NCBI GenBank assembly: GCA_014656175.1
Contig: BNBX01000001.1
Span: 826,284-890,283 of the forward strand
From: Streptomyces werraensis
GTDB taxonomy: Bacteria > Actinomycetota > Actinomycetes > Streptomycetales > Streptomycetaceae
Direction of reading: 5' to 3'
DNA length: 64,000 nt
Below are positions 54,679-63,600 of this stretch, piece by piece. The translations under genes were made by a program, and so were the position numbers. The notes under the pieces are model-generated. The model was not told where the DNA came from, made no database searches, and saw only the letters and a program-made list of their open reading frames with translations. The number at the start of each line of letters is the position of its first letter. Position 1 is the stretch's first letter.

Positions 54679-55596
54679 ATGCTCGACCTCCAGCGTCTGC
54701 GCGCCCTGCACGCCGTCTCCGTGCACGGCACGGTCGGCGCCGCCGCCTCGGCGCTCGGCTACACCTCGTCCGCCGTCTCGCAGCAGATCGCCAAGCTGGA
54801 GCGGGAGACGCGGACCGTGCTGCTGGAGCGTGAAGGCCGGAGCGTGCGGCTCACCGACGAGGCGCATCAACTGGTGCGCGCCGCGCGGGAGCTGATCGCC
54901 ATCGTGGAGCGCGCGGAGACGGAGCTGGAGGAGCGGCGCGGGGTGCCGTCGGGGCGGCTGACCGTCGCCGCGTTCGCGTCGGCGGCACGCGGGCTGATGC
55001 CGCCGGTGCTGGCCGACCTGGCGCGCCGGCACCCGGCGCTGGACACCCGGCTCAGCGAGGTGGACCCGCATCTGTCGGTGGACCTCGTCGCCAAGGGCGC
55101 GGTCGACCTGGTGGTGGCGCACGACTGGGACATCGCGCCGCTGCCCGCCCCGGCGAACGTGGAGCAGACGGTGATCGGGGACGACCTGTGCGACCTGCTG
55201 GTGCCCGAGGGGCACCGGTTCGCGGGGCGGACGGGCGTACGGCGGGAGGAACTGGCCGGGGAGCGGTGGATCTGCCAGCCGCCGGGGCGGGTCTGCCACG
55301 AGTGGCTGGTGCGGACCCTGCGGGCGGCCGGGCACGAGCCGGAGATCGTGCACATGGCCGACGAGAACCCCACCCTGGTCGCCCTGGTCGCCGCCGGTCT
55401 GGGCATCGCGCTGATCCCCCGGCTCGGACGCGGTCCGCTGCCCGCCGGGGTCGTCGAGGTGCCGCTGGACCCGATGCCCGTACGGCGGCTGTACGCGCTG
55501 TGGCGCACAGGTGCGGCGCGCCGCCCCGCGATCGCGGAGACGGTCCGCACCCTGGTCGCGCACTGGCCGGCCGTGTCGGCGCACGGACCTCGCTGA
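54679..55596 (+). CDS. LysR-family regulator
   Basis: A 305-residue LysR protein. The HTH is LDLQRLRALHAVSVHGTVGA and ASALGYTSSAVSQQIAKLER, followed by the linker helix and a two-lobed effector domain (SGRLTVAAFASAARGLMPPV; WICQPPGRVCHEWLVRTLRA; LGIALIPRLG). ATG 54679 is preferred to ATG 54664 because AGGAG lies 5 bases before it. Divergent from the EamA gene, a common pairing in which the LysR protein activates export when its effector accumulates. Confidence 0.92.
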   Translation: MLDLQRLRALHAVSVHGTVGAAASALGYTSSAVSQQIAKLERETRTVLLEREGRSVRLTDEAHQLVRAARELIAIVERAETELEERRGVPSGRLTVAAFASAARGLMPPVLADLARRHPALDTRLSEVDPHLSVDLVAKGAVDLVVAHDWDIAPLPAPANVEQTVIGDDLCDLLVPEGHRFAGRTGVRREELAGERWICQPPGRVCHEWLVRTLRAAGHEPEIVHMADENPTLVALVAAGLGIALIPRLGRGPLPAGVVEVPLDPMPVRRLYALWRTGAARRPAIAETVRTLVAHWPAVSAHGPR

Positions 55597-55937
55597 CACC
55601 GGACGGCCGGGCGAACGGCGTGCGGAGAACGCCGCCGGACAAGGGCGGAACCCGTCGCCGCCTCCGTACGTCCAACGCCGGGCTGTTGGGTGAACCTCCG
55701 GGCACACCGCGCCGGCTCCCCCCGCCGGCCGCGGCCGCCGTCCCCCCTCGGCGCCGCGCCCCGGCCGGCAGCCCGCCGTCGTCGGCGCCGCCCTCCTCCC
55801 GCCGCGCCGACGGCGGCCCCCTCCGGATGCTGCACACGCCCTTGACTGGCAGAAACTTCCCGGATATTCGTGGCCTCCTGGCAGTTTCCTTCAGCGGATC
55901 CCCGGTCCCCCGCGGATCACCTCCCAAAGGAGCGCAC
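55597..55937 (+). promoter_or_regulatory. intergenic region with GH3 promoter
   Basis: This 341-base stretch has no gene. It holds TTGACT (55842-55847), 17 bases, TATTCG (55865-55870), a reasonable housekeeping promoter about 70 bases before the GH3 start. CTGGCAG occurs on both sides (55846 and 55878) and GAAACT/AGTTTC (55852/55883) are inverted, possibly regulator sites. Confidence 0.5.
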
Positions 55938-57782
55938 GTGCCCGACAGCAGCCCCGGATCCACGGCAAGCACCGCCCGCCCGTCCAGACGTACCGTCCTC
56001 GCCGCGACGGCGGGCGTCACCTCCGTCCTGGCGGCCGGCGGCACGGTCCACGCGGCCACCGGCGCGCACCGTCCCGACGACCGCAAGCTGCGCGCCCTCA
56101 TCTCCCGTATGACGCTGGAGGAGAAGGTCGGCCAGCTCTTCGTGATGCGGGTCTACGGCCACTCCGCCACCGACCCCGACCAGGCCGACATCGACGCCAA
56201 CCTGTCCGAGATCGGGGTGCGCACGGCCGCCGAACTGGTCGCCAAGTACCGGGTCGGCGGCATCATCTACTTCGCCTGGGCGCACAACACCCGCGATCCG
56301 CACCAGATCGCCGACCTGTCCAACGGCATCCAGAAGGCGTCCCTCGGTCTGCCGCGCGGTCTGCCCGTGCTGATCTCGACCGACCAGGAGCACGGCATCG
56401 TGGCCCGCGTGGGCGAGCCCGCGACGCTGATGCCGGGCGCGATGAACGTCGGCGCGGGCGGTTCCCGTTCGGACGCGCGCGCCCTGGGCCGGATCGCGGG
56501 CCGTGAGCTGCGCGCCCTGGGCATCCGTCAGAACTACTCCCCCGTGGCCGACGTGAACGTCAACCCGGCCAACCCGGTCATCGGCGTGCGCTCCTTCGGC
56601 GCCGACCCGCACGCGGTCGCCGAGCTGGTCGCGGCGGAGGTGCGGGGCTACGAGTCGTCGGGTGTCGCGGCCACCGCCAAGCACTTCCCGGGACACGGCG
56701 ACACGGTCACGGACAGCCACGAGGACCTGCCGTGGATCCACCACACCCGCGAGCAGTGGGAGGAGCTGGACGCGCCGCCGTTCCGGGCGGCGATCGCCGC
56801 GGGCATCGACTCGATCATGACCGCGCACATCGTCGTCCCGGCGCTCGACGCCTCCGAGGACCCGGCCACGCTGTCCCACCCGATCCTCACGGGCATCCTG
56901 CGCGAGGAGCTCGGCTACGACGGCGTGGTGGTGACCGACTCCCTCGGCATGGAGGGCGTGCGCACCAAGTACGGCGACGACCGGGTGCCGGTGCTGGCGC
57001 TGAAGGCGGGCGTGGACCAGCTGCTCAACCCGCCGTCCCTGGACATCGCCTGGAACGCGGTGCTCCAGGCCGTGCGGAGCGGCGAGCTGACGGAGGCGCG
57101 CCTCGACGAATCGATCCTGCGCGTGCTGCGCCTGAAGGCCCGTCTGGGCCTCTTCGACGACCCCTACGTCAGCCACGCGGGCGTGGACCGCGTGGTCGGC
57201 GCCCGGTCGCACCTGGCCGCCGCCGACCGGATCGCCGATCACGGCACGACCCTGCTGGTCAACGAGGGCGGTCTGCTGCCGCTGTCCCGCCGCCGCACGC
57301 CCAGGGTGCTGGTGGTCGGCGCCGACCCGGCGTCCCCGTCCGGCACCACGGGCCCGCCCACCGGGGTGCTCGCGGGCGCCCTGACGGAGCTGGGCTTCAC
57401 CGCGACCGCCCTGTCCACCGGCACGGCGCCCTCCGCGGCGACCGTCGCCAAGGCCGTGGCGGCCGCGCAGGACGCGGACGCGGTGGTCGTCGGGACGTAC
57501 AACGTCACCGCGTCCAGCAGCCAGAAGACGCTCGTCGAGCAGTTGCTGGCGACCGGGAAGCCGGTCGTCGCGGTGGCCGTCCGCAACCCGTACGACGTGG
57601 CCCGTCTGCCCGGCGTGCGCGCCTACCTGGCGTCGTACTCCTGGACCGACGTCGAACTCCGCGCGGCGGCCCGCGTGATCGCCGGCAAGGTCCGCCCCCG
57701 CGGCACCCTCCCGGTCCCGGTCCAGCGCGCCGACGACCCGACGGCGGTGCTGTACCCGGTGGGGCACGGGCTGACGTACTGA
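55938..57782 (+). CDS. Tat-exported GH3 beta-N-acetylglucosaminidase
   Basis: A 614-residue family 3 glycoside hydrolase. The signal has twin arginines, PSRRTVLAATAGVTSVLAAG (Arg17, Arg18), so folded export is likely. The barrel has MTLEEKVGQLFVM, the NagZ-type loop KHFPGHGDT (248-256) carrying the His general acid, and the nucleophile Asp334 in VVVTDSLGM; a C-terminal alpha/beta domain follows from about 430. This loop marks N-acetylglucosaminidases, so it probably cuts GlcNAc from chitin or cell-wall fragments. GTG 55938 follows AAAGGAG by 5 bases. A hairpin follows. Confidence 0.92.
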   Translation: MPDSSPGSTASTARPSRRTVLAATAGVTSVLAAGGTVHAATGAHRPDDRKLRALISRMTLEEKVGQLFVMRVYGHSATDPDQADIDANLSEIGVRTAAELVAKYRVGGIIYFAWAHNTRDPHQIADLSNGIQKASLGLPRGLPVLISTDQEHGIVARVGEPATLMPGAMNVGAGGSRSDARALGRIAGRELRALGIRQNYSPVADVNVNPANPVIGVRSFGADPHAVAELVAAEVRGYESSGVAATAKHFPGHGDTVTDSHEDLPWIHHTREQWEELDAPPFRAAIAAGIDSIMTAHIVVPALDASEDPATLSHPILTGILREELGYDGVVVTDSLGMEGVRTKYGDDRVPVLALKAGVDQLLNPPSLDIAWNAVLQAVRSGELTEARLDESILRVLRLKARLGLFDDPYVSHAGVDRVVGARSHLAAADRIADHGTTLLVNEGGLLPLSRRRTPRVLVVGADPASPSGTTGPPTGVLAGALTELGFTATALSTGTAPSAATVAKAVAAAQDADAVVVGTYNVTASSSQKTLVEQLLATGKPVVAVAVRNPYDVARLPGVRAYLASYSWTDVELRAAARVIAGKVRPRGTLPVPVQRADDPTAVLYPVGHGLTY

Positions 57783-57790
57783 CGGCCGGC

Positions 57791-57833
57791 GACGCCCGTC
57801 CGGACGTGCCCCCGGCCGTCCGGACGAGGCGTC
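57791..57833 (+). terminator. terminator of the GH3 gene
   Basis: GACGCC plus GTCCGGAC (57791-57805, one base bulged) pair with GTCCGGAC plus GGCGTC (57818-57833, two bases bulged). It begins 9 bases after the GH3 stop. Confidence 0.65.
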
Positions 57834-57990
57834 CTGGTCAGCCGTGATCACGGCCTCTCCCCGGCGGGGCGTAACCCCCCTACGCCGGCCGCCCGGCCCA
57901 CCACCCCCCATATGCGCAAACGCCCCCACTTGTCTGGCGTGTCCCGGCATCGGGCGGTCAGGCTGGGGCGGGGAGATCCGGGGGACGCCG

Positions 57991-58611
57991 ATGCGTGTGC
58001 GCGACTGGGGGGCAGGGGCCGTGGTGGTCCTGGCGGGGCTCGTGGTGCTCGTCGGGTGCCGGGAGGCGCCGCCGGACGCGGCGGGCGGGACGGCGGCCGT
58101 GGCGTCGCCCGTGCGGCCGACCGGGTACGGGGCGGTCTTCCTCGACGTCGGCGAGTGCAGCTCCTTCGGGCGCACCAGCTTCACCGAGGTGTCCTGCGCG
58201 AGCGAGCGCGCGGCGGCCCGGGTGACGGCCCGGCACGACGGCACCGCGCGCGACGGCCCGCCCTGCCCGCCCGCCACCGACTTCGTGCTGCACATCAGCG
58301 AGCGGTGGCCGGCCGCCGACGAGGACGGCGACGGGATGGTGCCGCGCGGCCGCGCCTGCATGCGGAACCTCCAGCCGCCGCACCCGGGCGACCCGGGCGG
58401 CGGGGGCGGTCCGCGCACCGTCGTCGGCGACTGCGTGTACGCCCTCGACGGCGGCAAGGTGCGGGAGACGGCCTGCGGCGGGAGCGGGCCCAGGAGGCCG
58501 GAGTTCAAGGTGACGAAGGCCGTGGACGCCCGGTCCGCGTGCCCGGCGTCCACGGCCCTCTACGTCCGGCTGGGCGGGACCTCACCGGTCGGCTGTGCCG
58601 TCCCGGTGTGA
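57991..58611 (+). CDS. putative lipoprotein
   Basis: A 206-residue lipoprotein of unknown function. The signal MRVRDWGAGAVVVLAGLVVL is followed by the lipobox LVGC, with Cys at about 24. The mature part has about eight further cysteines (GECSSF, VSCASE, PPCPPA, ACMRNL, DCVYAL, ACGGSG, ACPAST, GCAVPV), a spacing that suggests four disulfides. ATG 57991 is chosen so that the signal peptide starts properly. It is a single gene, convergent with the peptidase gene, whose stop is 13 bases away. Confidence 0.82.
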   Translation: MRVRDWGAGAVVVLAGLVVLVGCREAPPDAAGGTAAVASPVRPTGYGAVFLDVGECSSFGRTSFTEVSCASERAAARVTARHDGTARDGPPCPPATDFVLHISERWPAADEDGDGMVPRGRACMRNLQPPHPGDPGGGGGPRTVVGDCVYALDGGKVRETACGGSGPRRPEFKVTKAVDARSACPASTALYVRLGGTSPVGCAVPV

Positions 58612-58624
58612 CCCCGCCCCCGTC

Positions 58625-60058
58625 TCACGGACGCAGCGCGTGCCGCGGTTCGACGTCCCGCTTGTCGAGCTTCGCGTCGAACTTCGCCAGCGGCTTCGCG
58701 GCCGCCGGGTTCGCCTGGACGGCGTTCGGGGCGACGCCCGCCCACTCCAGGATCCTGGCGGTGGCCAGCGCCTTCTCCTTCTCGACCAGTCCGGCCACGT
58801 TCGCGCCGTGGTTCATGCCGGGCGCGGTGAAGACGTACGAGTCGCGCGCGCCCTTGCCGAGGCGGAACGGCTCGGCGCCCCACGGGTCGTTCTCGCCGTA
58901 CACGAACAGCATGTGCCGGGCGTTGTGGCGGACCCAGGTGTCGACGTCACGCATGGCGTGCGGCTGGAACTTCATGTCGATGGAGCGCGGCACGAAGTTG
59001 CGCGGGGGCTGGTAGCCGTAGCGGACGTACTTCTTCTCGATGTGCGGGAAGTGGATGGTCGGCGCGCCCAGCTGGGTGCCGGCCTGGTAGTAGTACGGCG
59101 TGTACGGGCTCAGGCCCTGGTCCGTGTAGAACGAGAAGCCCGAGATCGTGTCGACGGAGTTCCAGATCTCGTCGTCCGTCGCGTTCCTGGCGTCCGCCGG
59201 GATGTCCTGGCAGTCGGCGACGGTGCTGTACTGCCAGAAGCCCCAGACGTAGTCCAGGACGACCGCCTCGTAGGCACGGTCCAGGCTGCCGATGGTGTCG
59301 AACGTGTAGCCGTTCTCGGCGGCGTAGGCGGCGTACTTCTTCTCCAGCGGTGCCCGGCGCACCAGCGCCTCGCGCTGCACGCCGTTCAGCCGGTCGCGGC
59401 ACTCCTTGGTGCCGACGGTGCGGAAAAACCGGTCGTAGGCCGAGTCCTCCTTGTTCACCACGTCGTTGGGGGCGACGTAGGCGACGACGCCGTCCATGTC
59501 CCGCGGGTAGAAACGCTCGTAGTAGGTGGCGGTCATGCCGCCCTTGGAACCGCCCGTGGACAGCCAGTTCTCGCTGTAGATCTTCTTCAGCGCGGTGAAG
59601 ATGCGGTGCTGGTCACTGGCGGCCTGCCAGATGTCCAGCTTGCTCCAGTCGGCCGGCTCGGGCCGGGACGGGGTGAAGAAGCGGTACTCCATGGAGACCT
59701 GGTTGCCGTCCACGATCTGGGTCGGCTCGGCGCGCCGCGGCGTCGTGGAGACGCTGTAGCCGCCGGTGTAGAAGACGGTGGGCCGCGCGGTGTCCTTGTG
59801 CAGCACGGTGATCCGCTGCTGGAACGTGCCCTTGGCGGGCCTGCGGTGGTCGACCGGCTGGGTGTAGTTCAGGACGAAGAAGCGGTACCCGGTGTACGGC
59901 TTCTCCTCGACGAGGCTCATGCCCGGGATCGCGAGCAGCCTCTCCTTGATGTCAGTGGTGCCGGTGGCGTCCGGCTCGGCGGCGGTGGCCGCCCCGGCCG
60001 TGCCCAGTGTGCCTATGAGCACCGTGAGCGCCAGCAGCCATCTGAGCGCCTTGCGCAT
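58625..60058 (-). CDS. secreted S37-type (PS-10-like) aminopeptidase
   Basis: A 477-residue exported serine peptidase of the family that includes secreted tripeptidyl aminopeptidases (S37/S28-like). A signal peptide (1-28, ATAAEP) is followed by FFVLNYTQPVDHRRP, YTGGYSVSTTPRR, the nucleophile elbow WLSTGGSKGGMTATYYERF (Ser171) and, near the end, VYGENDPWGAEPF (Asp) and APGMNHGANVA (His). These form the triad. ATG 60056-60058 follows GGGGAG; GTG 60062-60064 overlaps that site and is less likely. It releases short peptides from protein N-termini outside the cell. Confidence 0.9.
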   Translation of the reverse strand: MRKALRWLLALTVLIGTLGTAGAATAAEPDATGTTDIKERLLAIPGMSLVEEKPYTGYRFFVLNYTQPVDHRRPAKGTFQQRITVLHKDTARPTVFYTGGYSVSTTPRRAEPTQIVDGNQVSMEYRFFTPSRPEPADWSKLDIWQAASDQHRIFTALKKIYSENWLSTGGSKGGMTATYYERFYPRDMDGVVAYVAPNDVVNKEDSAYDRFFRTVGTKECRDRLNGVQREALVRRAPLEKKYAAYAAENGYTFDTIGSLDRAYEAVVLDYVWGFWQYSTVADCQDIPADARNATDDEIWNSVDTISGFSFYTDQGLSPYTPYYYQAGTQLGAPTIHFPHIEKKYVRYGYQPPRNFVPRSIDMKFQPHAMRDVDTWVRHNARHMLFVYGENDPWGAEPFRLGKGARDSYVFTAPGMNHGANVAGLVEKEKALATARILEWAGVAPNAVQANPAAAKPLAKFDAKLDKRDVEPRHALRP

Positions 60059-60164
60059 GCGCACTCCCCTGTGAGACAGATGTGCGCCGGAAGCTACTCG
60101 ACCAACTCCTCACCGCACCAGGGGACATAGGGAAAACCCTGTGCACGGCGGGTGTGCGGGAGGG

Positions 60165-60554
60165 TCAGCAGAGGATCCAGCCGGAGCTGACGGAGTCCGC
60201 CCCGACCCGGCCGGTGACCCAGACGCAGCGGCGTCCGGCGTGCACGGTCACCGGGCCCGCGTGGTAGGCGAACTGCCCTTCGTCGACCACGGGCCGGCCG
60301 CCGCGCGCCCGCACGCTCACCGCCATGTTCCGCTTCACGCCCTGCTTCTTGGCGACGGTGACGGCGCAGACGTATCCGCCGCGCTTGTAGACGAGCACCG
60401 ACCCGGTGGAGAACGGCAGGGTCCGCACCTTGCGTCCGGGACACAGGGCGGCCGCCTCCGCCTCCTGGGCCGGCGCCGCCAGGGTGAGCAGCCCCGACGC
60501 GGTCAGCACCGCAAGGACCGGCGCGAGTCGCCGGTGTATCGCTCCACTGCGCAC
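60165..60554 (-). CDS. small secreted cysteine-containing protein
   Basis: A 129-residue exported protein, not recognised. GTG 60552-60554 follows GGGAGG by 6 bases and gives a signal peptide RSGAIHRRLAPVLAVLTASG with cleavage near AEAAA (about 34). The mature 95 residues are beta-rich with four cysteines (LCPGRK, GYVCAVT, RRCVWV, GWILC at the very end), so two disulfides are likely. It is 112 bases downstream of the ABC exporter in the same direction and could be its partner, but this is only position. Confidence 0.8.
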   Translation of the reverse strand: MRSGAIHRRLAPVLAVLTASGLLTLAAPAQEAEAAALCPGRKVRTLPFSTGSVLVYKRGGYVCAVTVAKKQGVKRNMAVSVRARGGRPVVDEGQFAYHAGPVTVHAGRRCVWVTGRVGADSVSSGWILC

Positions 60555-60666
60555 AGTCGTCCTCCCGTACCGCGCCCGCCGGAACCGACGGCGTACGCGT
60601 GTACGGACGCACGGCGTAGGTCGCACGGTTGCGCGAGCCGGTGTGCGCCGCCGGCATACGGCCGGA

Positions 60667-63600
60667 TCAGGCCGGTGCGGGTACGTCCTCACCGACGAAC
60701 GTCCGCCACAGCGCGGCGTAGCGGCCGCCCTTGCGCAGCAGTTCCTCGTGGGTGCCGTCCTCGGCGACGCGGCCGTGGTCCATGACGACCACCCGGTCGG
60801 CGCGGGCGGCGGTGGTCAGCCGGTGGGCGACCACCAGCGTGGTACGGCGGCCGGCGATGCGGTCGGTGGCCGCGTTGACCTGCGCCTCGGTGGCGAGGTC
60901 GAGGGCGGCGGTGGCCTCGTCGAGCAGCAGCACGTCCGGGTCGACGAGTTCGGCGCGGGCGAGGGCGATCAGCTGGCGCTGGCCCGCCGACAGGGTGCGG
61001 CCGCGCTCGGCGACCTCGTGGAGGTAGCCGCCGTCCAGGGTGGCGATCATCTCGTGCGCGCCGACCGCGCGAGCCGCGGCCTCCACCTCGGCGTCGGTGG
61101 CGTCGGGGCGGCCGTAGGCGATGGCGTCGCGGACGGTGCCGGGGAAGAGGTACGCCTCCTGCGGTACGACGCCCAGCCGGTGCCGGTACGCGGTGAGGTC
61201 CAGGTCGCGCAGGTCGGTGCCGTCGACGGTGACCCGCCCGGAGGTGGGGTCGTAGAACCGGGCGACCAGCTTGACCAGGGTGGACTTGCCGGCGCCGGTC
61301 TCGCCGACGAACGCGACGGTCTGCCCGGCCGGGATGGTGAGGTCGACGGCGGTGAGGGCCTCCTCGCCGTCGCCGTAGGAGAAGTGCACGTCCTCGAAGG
61401 CGATCTCGCCGCGCAGGGACGTCACCGGGAGCGGCTTCGCCGGGGCCTTCGTGGAGGTCGGCTCGCGCAGCAGCTCCTGGATGCGGCCGAGGGAGACGGA
61501 CGCCTGCTGGTAGCCGTCGAAGACCTGGGAGAGCTGCTGCACGGGCGCGAAGAACAGGTCGATGTAGAGCAGGTACGCGACCAGCGAGCCGATGGCGAGC
61601 GTGCCGTCGTCGACCCGGCCGCCGCCGACCACGAGCACCGCCGCCGCGGCGACCGAGGACAGCAGCTGCACGAACGGGAAGTACACGGAGATCAGCCACT
61701 GGCCGCGGATGCGGGCGCTGCGGTAGGCGGCGCTGCGCTCGGCGAACCGCCGCGCGCCGTCCCCCTCACGGCGGAAGGCCTGCACGATCCGCAGCCCGGC
61801 GACCGACTCCTGGAGGTCGGCGTTGACCACCGACACCCGCTCCCGCGCCAGCTCGTACGCCTTCACGCTGGCCCGGCGGAAGAAGTACGTGGCGACGATC
61901 AGGAGGGGCAGGGTGGCGAAGACGACGAGGGCGAGGCCGACGTCGAGCGCCAGCAGGGCGACCATGATGCCGAAGAAGGTGACCACCGAGACGAACGCGG
62001 TGACCAGGCCGGTCTGCAGGAACGTGGACAGCGCGTCCACGTCCGTGGTCATCCGGGTCATGATCCGGCCGGTCAGCTCACGCTCGTAGAAGTCGAGGCC
62101 GAGCCGCTGGAGCTGGGCGAAGATCTTCAGCCGCAGTGTGTACAGGACGCGTTCGCCGGTGCGTCCGGTCATACGGATCTCGCCGGTCTGCGCCGCCCAC
62201 TGGGCGAGCACGGTGAGCAGGCCCAGCAGGGCGGCCGCCCAGACCGCGCCCTGGGCGGCGCGGGTGACGCCCTCGTCGATGCCGTGCCGGATCAGGATCG
62301 GCAGCAGCAGGCCCATGCCGGCGTCCACGGCGACCAGGGCGAGGCTGATCAGCAGAGGCGTGCGGAAGCCCTGCAGCAGGCGGCGCAGGCCGTAGGAGTC
62401 CTCGGGGCGGACCGCGCGGGCCTCGTCGACGTCGGGCACGTCGTCGGCCGGGGGCAGCGCGGCGACCTGCTCGAGGAGTTCCGGGGTGGCCGGGGCGCCG
62501 TCCAGGGCGGTGTCGCGGGGCTCGCGGTCGCCGGTCCACAGGCGGGGGGTGACGCCCCGCTCGGCGTCGAACTCGGCGTCCAGCTCGGCGCGGACGGAGG
62601 TGTCCTCCTCGCGCGGGCCCGCGGCCGGGGTGTGGCCGGGGGAGACGGCGCCCAGCTCGTCGGGGTCGGTGAGCAGCCGCCGGTACAGCGGGGAGCGGCG
62701 CTGGAGCTCGTCGTGGGTGCCGATGTCGGAGAGCCGGCCGTTCTCCAGGACCGCGATGCGGTCGGCGAGGTTCAGGGTGGAGCGGCGGTGGGCGATCAGC
62801 AGGGTCGTGCGGCCCCGCATGACGCTCTTCAGCGCCTCGTGGATCTCGTGCTCGACGCGGGCGTCCACGGCGGACGTGGCGTCGTCCAGGACGAGCAGGC
62901 GCGGGTCGGTGAGGACGGCGCGGGCCAGGGCGATGCGCTGGCGCTGTCCGCCGGAGAGGGTCAGGCCGTGCTCGCCGACGGTGGTGTCGTAGCCGTCGGG
63001 CAGCTCGTCGATGAAGCGGTCGGCCTGGGCGGCGCGGGCGGCGGCCCGGATCTCGTCGTCGGTGGCGTCGGGACGGCCGTACGCGATGTTGTTGCGGACG
63101 GTGTCGGAGAACAGGAAGGAGTCCTCCGGGACCAGGCCGATGGCGGCGCGCAGCGAGGCGGTGGTCAGCTCGCGCACGTCGTGGCCGCCGACCAGGACGG
63201 CGCCGCGGGTGACGTCGTAGAAGCGCGGCAGCAGCAGGGAGACGGTGGACTTGCCGGATCCTGAGGCGCCGACCACGGCGAGGGTCTCACCGGGGCGGAT
63301 CTCGAAGGACAGGCCGTCGAGGACGGGCCGCCCGGGGTCGTAGCCGAAGGCGACGTCGTCGAACTCGACGGTCGCGGGGGCGTCGGCGGGCAGCTCCTTG
63401 GTGCCGTCGGTGAGGGACGGCTCCGTGTCGATCAGGTCGAGGACGCGTTCGGTGCCGGCGCGGGCCTGCTGGGCGACGGTGAGGACGACGGCGAGCATCC
63501 GGACGGGGCCGACGAGCTGGGCGAGGTAGGTGGAGAAGGCGACGAAGGTGCCCAGCGTGATGTGCCCGCGCACCGCGAGCCAGCCGCCGAGGGCGAGCAT